Part shown: in pieces, positions 17,268 through 25,538 of the stretch
Position numbering within the stretch: the stretch's first letter is position 1
Layout: each line of letters opens with the position of its first letter
Assembly: GCA_947259795.1 (NCBI GenBank)
Contig: CAMYNJ010000019.1
Span: 1 to 41,193, forward strand
Source of the DNA: an uncultured Alphaproteobacteria bacterium
Lineage (GTDB): Bacteria; Pseudomonadota; Alphaproteobacteria; UBA8366; JADFVY01
Reading direction: 5' to 3'
Length of the DNA: 41,193 nucleotides
Position numbers and translations under genes: made by a program
Notes under the pieces: model-generated
Seen by the model: the letters and a program-made list of their open reading frames with translations, nothing else
Database searches by the model: none
What the model was told of the DNA's origin: nothing

Positions 17268-18599
17268 TCATTCTTCTTCCAGGGTTCCCAGCAGCCAGCG
17301 CGCGTTCCGGAACAGGCGCGCGTCGTCGCCCTTGGCCGAGACCATCTGCACGCCCAGCGGCATGCCGTTTGGGCCCTGCAAAACAGGCATCGTAAGGGCA
17401 GGAACACCGGCCAGTGTCCAAATCGTGCAGAAGGCCGGGCTGCCGGTGGCGTCCAGGCCCACCGGCGCCTCGCCGGCGACGGCGGGAGTCAGGATCGCGT
17501 CGAATTCGTGGGTGATCTCGTCGATCTCCGCCCGGTAGTCCGCGATTCGCGCCAGCGCGGAATTATAGTCCATGGCCAGCACCTGCCGGCCACGCTCGAT
17601 CATTTCCCGCAGCACGTTGCTGAGCTGATCCTTGCCGTCGCGATATTCCTTGGCGAAACTCACCGCGAGGTCGGCCTCCATGATCCGGCGATGATCCTCC
17701 AGCGCGCCGTCGAAGACCGGCGGCAGTTCCATGATGCTGATATCGCCGATATGTTCGCACAACTCGCGCAGCGCATCCTTGGTCGATTCCTCCGCCTGGT
17801 CCCAGACCGGCGTGCGGATGAAGACAAGTTTCGGCTCGACCGGCGGTTCCTCGGCCAAGATGCGTCCGATTTGCGGATGGGCGCGCGGCCGCGAGTGCGG
17901 ATCGCGGGAATCGTAGCCGATCAGCGCGTCGGCCAGCAGCGCCGTATCCTCCAGTGTCCGGCCCATAACGCCGACGGTATCCAGTGGGGGCGACTGCTTC
18001 AGAATGCGGTGGCGGGAAATCAGCCCGTGGCTGGGCTTGAAGCCGAATACGCCGCAGAACGCGGCCGGTCGGATCACCGAACCGTTGGTCTGGGTGCCGA
18101 CTGCTAACGGAACCATGAAGGACGCCACCGCGGCCGCCGAACCGCTCGACGAGCCGCCGGGCGTGCGAGCGGGGTCGTGCGGGTTTTTGGTCTTGCCGGG
18201 CGAATAGACGGCCAGTTCCGTGCTGACCGTCTTGCCCAGGATGACCGCGCCGGCCGTACGCAGCCGCTCGACCACGGCCGCGTCCTCAGCCGGGGTCCTG
18301 CCGCGATGCAGGACCGTGCCGTTTTCCGTGGGCATGTCGGCGGTATCGAGGATATCCTTGACGCCCACCGGCAGGCCATGCAGCGGCCCCAAGGGCCGGC
18401 CGCGGGCGCGGAACTCGTCGGCCCGGTCCGCCTGTCCCAGCGCCAGTTCGGGGTCGAGAAAGGCCCAGGCCTCGACGTTATCGTCGTGCTCCCGGATCCG
18501 GTCCAGGCAGGCCTGGACGACCTCGCGCGAGGACACATGGCCCTCGCGCAATGCCGTCAGCGCTTCCGCCGCAGTCGGGAAGTTGGCGTCCACCACCAT
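17268..18599 (-). CDS. Amidase-signature family hydrolase
   Basis: A 443-residue cytoplasmic amidase-signature enzyme that hydrolyses amide bonds of an unknown substrate. The Ser-cisSer-Lys triad is visible: Lys81 in GLPVGVKDI, Ser150 in PGGSSSGSAAAVA, and nucleophile Ser174 in TQTNGSVIRPAAFCG. The signature usually reads GTDTGGSxRxPA; here Asp and Gly near the nucleophile are Gln170 and Asn172, so substrate or oxyanion geometry may differ. GatA is unlikely because no gatB or gatC is near and the sequence is short of GatA length. It begins 2 bases after dctM, so the TRAP transporter probably imports its amide substrate (inference). Confidence 0.9.
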   Translation of the reverse strand: MVVDANFPTAAEALTALREGHVSSREVVQACLDRIREHDDNVEAWAFLDPELALGQADRADEFRARGRPLGPLHGLPVGVKDILDTADMPTENGTVLHRGRTPAEDAAVVERLRTAGAVILGKTVSTELAVYSPGKTKNPHDPARTPGGSSSGSAAAVASFMVPLAVGTQTNGSVIRPAAFCGVFGFKPSHGLISRHRILKQSPPLDTVGVMGRTLEDTALLADALIGYDSRDPHSRPRAHPQIGRILAEEPPVEPKLVFIRTPVWDQAEESTKDALRELCEHIGDISIMELPPVFDGALEDHRRIMEADLAVSFAKEYRDGKDQLSNVLREMIERGRQVLAMDYNSALARIADYRAEIDEITHEFDAILTPAVAGEAPVGLDATGSPAFCTIWTLAGVPALTMPVLQGPNGMPLGVQMVSAKGDDARLFRNARWLLGTLEEE

Positions 18600-18601
18600 C
18601 G

Positions 18602-19960
18602 TTAGCCCAGTTTCTGCGGGAACAGATATTCGGGTAGCCAGAGGGCGATTCCCGGGAAGTTATACATCAGGACCATGGCCAGGATGACGATGGCCAGATA
18701 CGGCATAATGCCCCGGAAGATGTCCATCAACTGGATATGCGGCGGCGCTACGCCTTTCAGATAATAGGCGGCCATCGCCATCGGCGGCGTCAGGAATGAA
18801 GTCTGCAGATTCAGCGCCACCAGCATGCCGAAGAATAGCGGATCAACGTCGAAATGGGGCAGCATGGGCAGGAAGATCGGCACGAAGATGATGATGATCT
18901 CGGTCCATTCCAAGGGCCAGCCCAGCAGGAAGATGATGGCTTGGGCAAGAATCAGGAAACCGACCTGGCTCATTTCCAGGCCCAGCACCCAGTCCCTGAT
19001 CAGGTCATGGCCGCCGAGATAGGAAAACACCGAGGCGAAGGTCCAAGAGCCGACGAACAGCCAGCAGACCATAGCCGACGTCTTGGCGGTCAGGAAGACC
19101 GATTCCTTCAGCCGCTCCCAGCTCAGCGAGCGGTAGATCGCAGCCAGCATAAGGCCGCCGGCGGCGCCGACACCGGCGGCTTCCGCGGGGGTCGCCAGGC
19201 CCGCAAGGATCGCGCCCAGCACGCTGAGAATCAGCACCGCCAGCGGCACGAAGGATGTCGCCAATTCATACAGAATCCGGACGAAGCTCGGCACGTCCTC
19301 CTCGCGCGGCTTGGGCGCCAGCGACGGGTTGAAGGCGGCGCGCGAGACCACATAGACCATGTACATGCCGGCCAGCATCAGGCCCGGCAGCATCGCCGCG
19401 GCATAAAGCCTGAGCGGCGATATGTCGGCGATGGCGGAATAGACGATCAGCATGATCGAGGGCGGGATCAGGATGCCCAGGCAGCCGCCGGCGCAGATCA
19501 CGCCGGAGGCGAAGCGGGTATCGTAACCGGCCTTCAGCATCGCCGGGAAGGCCAGCATGCCCATCAGGGTGACGACCGCGCCGATGATGCCGGTCGCCGT
19601 CGCGAACACGGCACAGGTGGCCAGCGCCGCCACGGCCATCGAGCCGGGCAGATTGCGTGCGGCCAGCTGGATACTGAAGAACAGCCGGTTCACGATGTTG
19701 GCGCGTTCGACGATATATCCCATGAACAGGAACAGCGGCACCGCCACGAGCACGTCGTTCGACATCACCGAGAATGTGTTCTGGACGAACAGGTCGAAGA
19801 TCCTGTTGTCGAATATCGTATTCATCCGCAGTTCGTCGTAATAGGCGTAGTAGCCGAAACCGAGGCCCATCGCGATGAGGGTGAAAGCGATCGGGAAGCC
19901 CAGCAAGACCACGAAAATGAACAGGCCGAGCATCACGATGGCAATTTGGGGATCAGTCAT
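18602..19960 (-). CDS. dctM: TRAP transporter large permease subunit (DctM)
   Basis: Large membrane subunit of a tripartite ATP-independent periplasmic transporter, which couples solute uptake to an ion (usually Na+) gradient. The 452-residue protein has many hydrophobic helices and the DctM-family features VAVPLFLFMGYIVERANI, TGIIGAVVTLMGMLAFPAML, GGCLGILIPPSIMLIVYS, and a C-terminal MLVALNLQTSFLTPPMAMAA block. Length fits the family. It follows dctQ by 2 bases and precedes the amidase by 2, so translation is probably coupled. Proteins with this FLTPPMA block often work with TakP-type binding proteins. Confidence 0.95.
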   Translation of the reverse strand: MTDPQIAIVMLGLFIFVVLLGFPIAFTLIAMGLGFGYYAYYDELRMNTIFDNRIFDLFVQNTFSVMSNDVLVAVPLFLFMGYIVERANIVNRLFFSIQLAARNLPGSMAVAALATCAVFATATGIIGAVVTLMGMLAFPAMLKAGYDTRFASGVICAGGCLGILIPPSIMLIVYSAIADISPLRLYAAAMLPGLMLAGMYMVYVVSRAAFNPSLAPKPREEDVPSFVRILYELATSFVPLAVLILSVLGAILAGLATPAEAAGVGAAGGLMLAAIYRSLSWERLKESVFLTAKTSAMVCWLFVGSWTFASVFSYLGGHDLIRDWVLGLEMSQVGFLILAQAIIFLLGWPLEWTEIIIIFVPIFLPMLPHFDVDPLFFGMLVALNLQTSFLTPPMAMAAYYLKGVAPPHIQLMDIFRGIMPYLAIVILAMVLMYNFPGIALWLPEYLFPQKLG

Positions 19961-19962
19961 TT

Positions 19963-20544
19963 TTAGTTTTCCGCCACTTTGAGGTCTTCCTGCTCATGCA
20001 TGAGCATGGATTCGGTTTCCTGCACGTCATGCAGCCGGTCTGGGAACGCGCCGGTCCTGAGGCAGATGACACAGCGCACCGATTCGGCGACGCCCTGCAG
20101 CAAGACCAACACGCCCGACACCGGAATGAGCGTCTTGAAGAAATAGATCTGGATACGGGACGGGCTCGACCAGCTGACTTCCTTGTAGAACCAGGAATCG
20201 GCGGCGAAATGGTAGCCGTAATAGATCAGCGCCAGCGCGCCCGGGGCCAGGAACAGGATATACAGCGCCAGGTCGACGCTGGCCTGAACGCGGGTGGGCA
20301 TCAGGCGGTAAAGCACGTCGCCGCGGACATGGGCATCCTGGGACAGGGCGTAGGCGCCGGCCATCATGAACAGCGCGCCATACATTTGGACGCTCATGTC
20401 GAAGGCCCAGACGGTGGGCGCGTTCAGGACGTAACGGACGAACACCTCGTAAACTGTGGAGAAGGTCAGGATGACGATGCACCAGGCGAACGCCTTACCG
20501 AACCATGCGCTGAGGCTGTCGATAAAATGGAGGATACGGATCAT
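19963..20544 (-). CDS. dctQ: TRAP transporter small permease subunit (DctQ)
   Basis: A 193-residue four-helix membrane protein of the DctQ family, the small partner of DctM. Helices are visible around FAWCIVILTFSTVYEVFVRY, MYGALFMMAGAYALS, LALYILFLAPGALALIYYGY and KTLIPVSGVLVLLQGVAESV. The DctQ hallmark of an Arg/Tyr-rich 'VFVRYVLNAPTVWAFD' loop is present. The ATG at 20544 has no clear ribosome site, and a 13-base tandem repeat lies just upstream. It follows dctP after 128 bases that contain a GC-rich hairpin. Confidence 0.92.
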   Translation of the reverse strand: MIRILHFIDSLSAWFGKAFAWCIVILTFSTVYEVFVRYVLNAPTVWAFDMSVQMYGALFMMAGAYALSQDAHVRGDVLYRLMPTRVQASVDLALYILFLAPGALALIYYGYHFAADSWFYKEVSWSSPSRIQIYFFKTLIPVSGVLVLLQGVAESVRCVICLRTGAFPDRLHDVQETESMLMHEQEDLKVAEN

Positions 20545-20556
20545 GGGGGCATCTCT

Positions 20557-20582
20557 GAGATCTGTCGTCGAGATCTGTCGTC
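20557..20582. repeat. Perfect 13-base tandem repeat upstream of dctQ
   Basis: GAGATCTGTCGTC occurs twice in direct succession (20557-20569 and 20570-20582), starting 13 bases upstream of the dctQ start. Each copy contains the palindrome AGATCT. It may be a slippage product or an element affecting dctQ translation. Confidence 0.8.
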
Positions 20583-20599
20583 TCGGGGAATAAGAAGTC

Positions 20600-20626
20600 G
20601 GGGCGGCGCCATGTAGCCGCCGCCCC
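20600..20626 (-). promoter_or_regulatory. GC-rich hairpin between dctP and dctQ
   Basis: GGGGCGGCG (20600-20608) pairs with CGCCGCCCC (20618-20626) around a nine-base loop. It lies after the dctP stop and before dctQ on the same transcript. No T-tract follows on the minus strand, so it reads as an mRNA 3'-end stabiliser or partial terminator and not a full terminator. Confidence 0.65.
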
Positions 20627-20672
20627 TGAACCTTGTCAAGTGACAGCCTGGATCAGGCCGCCGAAGGCAACA

Positions 20673-21800
20673 TCACAGCTTGCCGAAATAGTGCTCGTAG
20701 GCACCCTGGTAGTTCGGCGCATTGTTGAGCGCATAGGCACCGTGGCGCTGTGCCCAGGCCTTCTGCGAGTCGATGACCTTCTTGAAGAAGGGATCGGACT
20801 TGTTGAAGCGCTCGACGACGATGTCCCAGGCCTTGAGCTGTTCGGCCATGACGCTGTCCGGCGTGCGGTAGACGTTGACGCCGAAATCCTTCTTGAGCGT
20901 GACCAGATCCTGCGAGTAACGCTCCATCGCCTTCCAGGCCATGTCGGACGACGCCGCCTCGGAGGCGTATTCCAGGATCGCCTGATGCTCTTTGGCGAGC
21001 TTGTTATACAGGGTCTTGTTGTAGATGATCTCGAAGCATTCCTGGGACTGATGGACGCTGGCCAGATGGTAATGCTTGGAAACGTCCTGCATGCCGAAGT
21101 CCTTGTCCGAGGTCGGATTGTTGAACTCGGCGGCATCGATCAGGCCGCTCTTCATCGCCGGCTGGATTTCGCCGCCCGGCAACTGCACGACGGACATGCC
21201 CATTTCCTGCAGAACGTCGGCGGCCAGGCCGACGGTGCGGTATTTCAGGCCCTTCATCTGGCTGGCGTCTTTGATCTGCTCCTTGAACCAGCCAAGCGGC
21301 TGGGCCGGCATCGGGCCGGAGAAGAAGCCGACCAGGTCCAGCTTCAGGTCGCCCATCAGCTCGTAGTACAGGTCCTTGCCGCCGCCATACTGGATCCAGC
21401 CCATCAGCTCGTTGGCCGACCAGCCGAAGCAGGGGCCGGTGCCGAACAACGAGGCGACCGGGCTCTTCGAGTACCAGTAAGCGGTGACGAAATGGGCGCC
21501 GTCGAGAACGCCCTTGTGCACGGCGGTCTGCATTTCGGCGGTTTTCACCACCGCGCCGACGCCCAGCAGGTCGATCTTCAGCGACCCGCCCGACATTTCA
21601 TTCACGCGGGTGACATAGTCCTGGGCGAATTCAAGAAAGATGCCGCCGCCCCAGGCGGCCTGAACCTTCAGGGTCACCGGAGCGGCCCTTGAAACACTCG
21701 GCATTGAAACGGCGGCGGCGGCGCCCGCGGCGGCGCCTACACCGACCTTGAGAAACTTTCTGCGGCTGGCCGTTGTGGCCTTGGTGTCCTTGGTCGTCAT
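20673..21800 (-). CDS. dctP: TRAP transporter solute-binding protein (DctP, Tat-exported)
   Basis: Periplasmic binding protein that delivers the solute to DctQM. The 375-residue protein starts with a twin-arginine signal (SRRKFLKVG, residues 12-20, then Ala-rich to SRAAP). The mature part opens VTLKVQAAWGGG and has TRAP-family elements such as MQTAVHKGVLDGAHFVTAYW, the 'MKGLKYRTVGLAADVLQEMG' helix, LPGGEIQPAMKSGLIDAAEF with NNPTSD, and HQSQECFEIIYNK. This pattern is close to the TakP/alpha-keto-acid and mannitol/chloroaromatic groups, but the substrate is unknown. The adjacent amidase suggests an amide or amide-derived carboxylate. First gene of the operon. Confidence 0.93.
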   Translation of the reverse strand: MTTKDTKATTASRRKFLKVGVGAAAGAAAAVSMPSVSRAAPVTLKVQAAWGGGIFLEFAQDYVTRVNEMSGGSLKIDLLGVGAVVKTAEMQTAVHKGVLDGAHFVTAYWYSKSPVASLFGTGPCFGWSANELMGWIQYGGGKDLYYELMGDLKLDLVGFFSGPMPAQPLGWFKEQIKDASQMKGLKYRTVGLAADVLQEMGMSVVQLPGGEIQPAMKSGLIDAAEFNNPTSDKDFGMQDVSKHYHLASVHQSQECFEIIYNKTLYNKLAKEHQAILEYASEAASSDMAWKAMERYSQDLVTLKKDFGVNVYRTPDSVMAEQLKAWDIVVERFNKSDPFFKKVIDSQKAWAQRHGAYALNNAPNYQGAYEHYFGKL

Positions 21801-22034
21801 TGGTTTCCTCCTCCCGACTTCAAGGAATAAAATGCGAGCTCAGCGCAATAGGTACTCCGGACTTCCGCCCGGCGCCCCCGCACCGTCCCGCCTTCGATCT
21901 GTCCGATCTGAACCGGTTGAAAATTGGAAATGCTCCCTGCCAGATCGTTATTAAGACAGCCGGCGCGCCATCAGCGACGATCCGGCGACCCCAAATTTCA
22001 ACATTTTCTCCGCCAGCGCAACATAATTTGCAAA

Positions 22035-22082
22035 TTGTATGCGATTTAACGGGCGAGCCCCTCATTCATCATTTGTATACTA
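22035..22082. promoter_or_regulatory. Two possible GntR-family operators upstream of dctP
   Basis: TTGTATACTA (22073-22082) fits the GntR-family (N)GT(N)AC(N) palindromic pattern, with the core GTATAC. TTGTATGCGA (22035-22044) matches 8 of 10 bases of TTGTATACAA. They lie in the 310-base gap between the 2-hydroxyacid dehydrogenase stop and dctP. GntR/FCD regulators often control TRAP operons, but no such gene is in the window. The rest of the gap (21801-22034 and 22083-22110) shows no gene. Confidence 0.35.
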
Positions 22083-22110
22083 ACAAAATTATCGTCGACG
22101 AGTCCCGGCA

Positions 22111-23076
22111 TTATGCGACGCGATCACCGGGTTCCCGGCCCGCAAAGACCGCATCCAGATTATCAAGCGCCCGATAACCCATGGCGTCGCGGGTTTCGCG
22201 TGTGGCGCTGCCGACATGCGGCAACAGAAACGTATTGTCCAGTTCGCGGTAACGGGGATCGATCGCCGGTTCGTTGTTGTAGACGTCCAGCCCGGCCGAA
22301 TGCAGCTTGCCCGATTTCAGCGCCGCGATCAGCGCATTGTCGTCCACCAGCGCGCCGCGCGCGGTATTGATTACGATGGCGCCGTCCGGCAGCAGGGCGA
22401 TCCGTTCCGCGTTCAGGAGGCCCGACGTCTCCGGCGTCGCCGGACAGTTCAGCGACAGCACCGCACATAGCGGCAGCATCTCGTCCAGCGATTCGTGGAA
22501 GATCGCGCCCTGTTCCAGCCCCGCGTCGATGCGCCGGCGATTGTGATAATGCACCTCCATGTCGAAGCCGCGCATGCGCCGGGCCACGATCTGGCCCACC
22601 CGGCCCATGCCGACGATGCCGATGCGCTTGCCGGTGACCTGCAGGCCGACCATGAAGGCCGGGCTCCAGTCCTTCCAGCCAGCGCCGCGCACCAGGCGTT
22701 CGCCCTCGCTCGCGCGCCGCGCCGCGCCCAGCATGCAGAGAACAGCGATCTCGGCGGTCGCGTCGCTCAGCACATCCGGCGTATTGGTGACGATGACGCC
22801 GCGCGCCGCCGCCGCCTGCAGGTCCACATGGTCGACTCCGACCGAAAAATTGGCGATTGCCTGAACGCAATCCGGCAGCCGCGAGATCACCTCGGCGGAA
22901 AAATGTTCGGTATGGCAGGGCATGATGGCGTCGGCGCCATCGCTCAGCGCGACCAGTTCGTCGCTGGAATACAGCCGGTCGTCGGGGTTCAGCCTCGGTT
23001 CGTAGTCCCGGCGTAGCCGGTCCTCCACCGCATCCGGCAGTTTTCTGGTCACCAGGACGACCGGTTTTCCGCGCAT
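22111..23076 (-). CDS. D-isomer 2-hydroxyacid dehydrogenase
   Basis: NAD(P)H-dependent enzyme that interconverts 2-keto and D-2-hydroxy acids; glyoxylate/hydroxypyruvate reductase is a likely activity. The 321-residue protein has the N-terminal catalytic half (VLVTRKLPDAVEDRLRRDY), the NFSVGVDHVDL hinge, a Rossmann motif GIVGMGRVGQIVARRMRGF, a phosphate-binding NRRRID that may favour NADPH, the catalytic Arg in NTARGALVDD, Glu in DVYNNEP and His in LPHVGSAT. Glyoxylate could come from RuBisCO oxygenation, but that link is only inference. It lies 310 bases upstream of dctP on the same strand, with its own presumed promoter after the divergent protease gene. Confidence 0.9.
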   Translation of the reverse strand: MRGKPVVLVTRKLPDAVEDRLRRDYEPRLNPDDRLYSSDELVALSDGADAIMPCHTEHFSAEVISRLPDCVQAIANFSVGVDHVDLQAAAARGVIVTNTPDVLSDATAEIAVLCMLGAARRASEGERLVRGAGWKDWSPAFMVGLQVTGKRIGIVGMGRVGQIVARRMRGFDMEVHYHNRRRIDAGLEQGAIFHESLDEMLPLCAVLSLNCPATPETSGLLNAERIALLPDGAIVINTARGALVDDNALIAALKSGKLHSAGLDVYNNEPAIDPRYRELDNTFLLPHVGSATRETRDAMGYRALDNLDAVFAGREPGDRVA

Positions 23077-23264
23077 TTATCTTGTTTCCTCGGCGATTTC
23101 AGGGCCAGGCGGGTCCCCATCCGCGCCCTTGTAGCATATTCGTTTACTTTTTCGAGTCATGATGCATGTGACCGGTTGGCCGGACGACATCGCACTGCGT
23201 GTCGCGAAGCCTGATTATTAGGACCGGCTTTTGAAGCGACGATTTTTTTATGGAGATTTTTGGA

Positions 23265-24545
23265 ATGCGTGGGTTGCGTGCCGGTTTCCTGACAGGTCTG
23301 TCTCTTCTTCTCGGTGCCTGTACTGTATCTCCCGATCCGGGGCCGGAAGCGCGCGCCGCGGCTGAACAGCTTGCGGCCGACATCAATGCCCGCAGCGCCT
23401 ACTACGGCGCCGGCCCCAACCAGGCCCAACCCGACATAAAGCTTTTCGCGCGCGTTTTCGAACGGGTCAGATCGGATTATGTGCGCCCGGTGGACCAGGA
23501 CCTCCTGCTTGCCGCGGCCGCCACCGCGATCGAGGACGCCGACCCTGCGCCCGGTGAAATCGGCCACAACTGGCTGGTCGAGCGTGCGATCAAGGGAATG
23601 TTGGAATCGCTCGATCCCTACAGCACCTATCTGGCATCCGACGAATATGCCTCGATGAAGGAGTCGATGCGCGGCCAGTTCGGCGGGCTGGGCATTCAGA
23701 TTGCCGCGCCCGAGGAAGGCGGCGGCGTAGTCGTGGTGGTGCCTCTGGACGGAACGCCGGCGGAACGGGCCGGTCTGCGCGCCGGCGACTTGATTACCCA
23801 TGTCGATGGCCAGAGCATTATGGATAAAACGCTGCGCGAAGTCGTCGCCGACCTGCGGGGACCGGTCGGGTCGCGCGTCGTGCTGACCGTCGAGCGGCAA
23901 TCGGCCAGCGCCTTCGACGTACCGCTGGTTCGTGATGTGATCCAAATGGATGTGGTCAATTGGCGGCTTGAAGGCGAATTCGGCTATCTGCGCATCGCCA
24001 GCTTCAGCGAGCGCACGGCCGAAGAAGTACAGCATGCGGTCCAGGAAATCCGCCAGCATCTTGGCGGGCGCCTGGCCGGCCTGATCATCGATCTGCGCAA
24101 TAATCCGGGCGGCCTGCTGGTCGAGTCCGTTGCGGTCTCGGACGCCTTTATCGAAAGCGGCGATATCGTCCTGACCGAGGGCCGCAAGAGCAGGCAGCGC
24201 TATCGCGCAACCACCGGCGACATCGCCGCCGGACTGCCGATTGTCGTATTGATCAACAAGGGCTCGGCCTCGGCCGCGGAAATCCTGGCCGGCGCCCTGA
24301 GGGATCACGACCGTGCGGTCCTTATCGGCAGCCGCAGTTACGGCAAGGGCACGGTGCAGACGGTTATACCGATGGGCCGCGGCACGGCGATGAAGCTGAC
24401 GACTGCGCAGTATTTCAGGCCGCACGGCGAGTCCGTCGATGGCGGAATCGAGCCGGATGTCGAGGCCGAGGACGATATCCAGACCGAACTGGACGAGGGC
24501 CTCGACCGCGCTATCGCCGAGCTCAGCCGCATGGCGAGTCTTTAG
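23265..24545 (+). CDS. S41-family carboxyl-terminal processing protease, predicted lipoprotein
   Basis: Serine protease of the CtpA/Tsp type acting in the periplasm. The 426-residue protein has a lipoprotein signal (LTGLSLLLGAC, lipid on Cys19), a helical N-region with SLDPYSTYLASDEY, a PDZ domain (GGLGIQIAAP then GTPAERAGLRAGDLITHVDG), and the S41 catalytic core LIIDLRNNPGGLL, NKGSASAAEILAGAL with the catalytic Ser, and SYGKGTVQ with the general-base Lys. The start at 23265 follows GGAG at 9 bases; the in-frame ATG at 23250 lies on top of that ribosome site. Lipid anchoring is unusual among S41 proteases, which more often have plain signal peptides. Confidence 0.92.
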   Translation: MRGLRAGFLTGLSLLLGACTVSPDPGPEARAAAEQLAADINARSAYYGAGPNQAQPDIKLFARVFERVRSDYVRPVDQDLLLAAAATAIEDADPAPGEIGHNWLVERAIKGMLESLDPYSTYLASDEYASMKESMRGQFGGLGIQIAAPEEGGGVVVVVPLDGTPAERAGLRAGDLITHVDGQSIMDKTLREVVADLRGPVGSRVVLTVERQSASAFDVPLVRDVIQMDVVNWRLEGEFGYLRIASFSERTAEEVQHAVQEIRQHLGGRLAGLIIDLRNNPGGLLVESVAVSDAFIESGDIVLTEGRKSRQRYRATTGDIAAGLPIVVLINKGSASAAEILAGALRDHDRAVLIGSRSYGKGTVQTVIPMGRGTAMKLTTAQYFRPHGESVDGGIEPDVEAEDDIQTELDEGLDRAIAELSRMASL

Positions 24546-24604
24546 GGTATTTCCCACTTGTGTGGAGTCGGCGCCGGCCCGGTGCCGATCAGCCTTGAAA
24601 TGGT

Positions 24605-25505
24605 CTAAACCAGGCGCCTGCCTTCGGGCAAATCCGAAAGGCTCGCTTTGATATCTTCCTGATAAGGCAGGCTGCTTTGCGCGCCCTCGATTCGACAGGC
24701 CAGTCCGGCGCCGGCCGAAGCGCGGCAGAGCGCGTCGTAAAGTCCGGCTCCATCGTCCAGGGCCGCCGCCAGCCCCCCGCAGAAGGCATCACCCGCCGCC
24801 GTGGTATCGACTGCTGCGATCGGCAGGGCCGGGATCGAATAGCCGACATCGGGACTGAAGGCCAGGGCGCCGGCGCCGCCGAGGGTAACGATGCAGGTCA
24901 GCCCGTATCGCTGCGCCAGTAGCCGCGGAACCCGGGTCGGCTGATTCGCGTCGAGCCCCAGTTCACCGGCCAGCATCGCCGCCTCGATCTCGTTGGCCAC
25001 CAGATAATCGACAGAACGCAATATGGCCTCCGGCACCATGCCCGCCGGGGCCATGTTGAGGAGTACCCGCGCGCCCGCGGCCTTGGCCCGTTCGACGATC
25101 GCCCAGTTTTCCGCGACCGGCACCTCCATCTGCAGGGCTACCAGCGTATCCGGGCCCAGCGCCGTATCCGGAACCTGCTGCGCCCGTGCATCGAGATTGG
25201 CACCACTCGCCACGACGATCGAATTCTCGCCGCCGGCATCTACCCAGATCGTCGCGCGCCACACCATCCAGTCCGACCTCGGCTTCGCGAAGCATGGTCA
25301 GTGCCCGGTCGGCGAAGCCGTCCGGGCCGACCTGTCCAAAGAACAGCGTATGTGCGCCGGCGCGGGCCGCGGCCACGGCGGTGTTCGCCCCCTTGCCGCC
25401 CGGGTAGAGGTTGTAGGCATCCGACAGCACGGTCTGGCCCGGCCGCGGCAAGGCGTCGACCTGAATGACGACGTCGATATTGATCGAGCCAAAAACGACG
25501 ATCAC
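24605..25505 (-). pseudogene. Ribokinase-family sugar kinase broken by a small deletion
   Basis: Two overlapping frames encode the halves of one PfkB/ribokinase-type protein. The N-terminal part (GTG at complement 25503-25505) reads VVFGSINIDVVI and YPGGKGANTAVAAARAGA, then AEVGLDGV. The C-terminal part, in another frame from about 25267, continues WRATIWVDAGGENSIVVASG and holds the AAGDAFCGGL active-site loop with catalytic Asp. Compared with E. coli RbsK, about eight residues are missing between the two, so the shift looks like a deletion of roughly 23-25 bases near 25260-25285 and not a single-base sequencing error. The C-terminal part alone lacks the sugar-binding GG motif. The gene is convergent with the S41 protease gene. 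Confidence 0.82.
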
Positions 25506-25538
25506 GTTCTGCCGGCCCCTTTCCCCCGCTTGTCGGCG

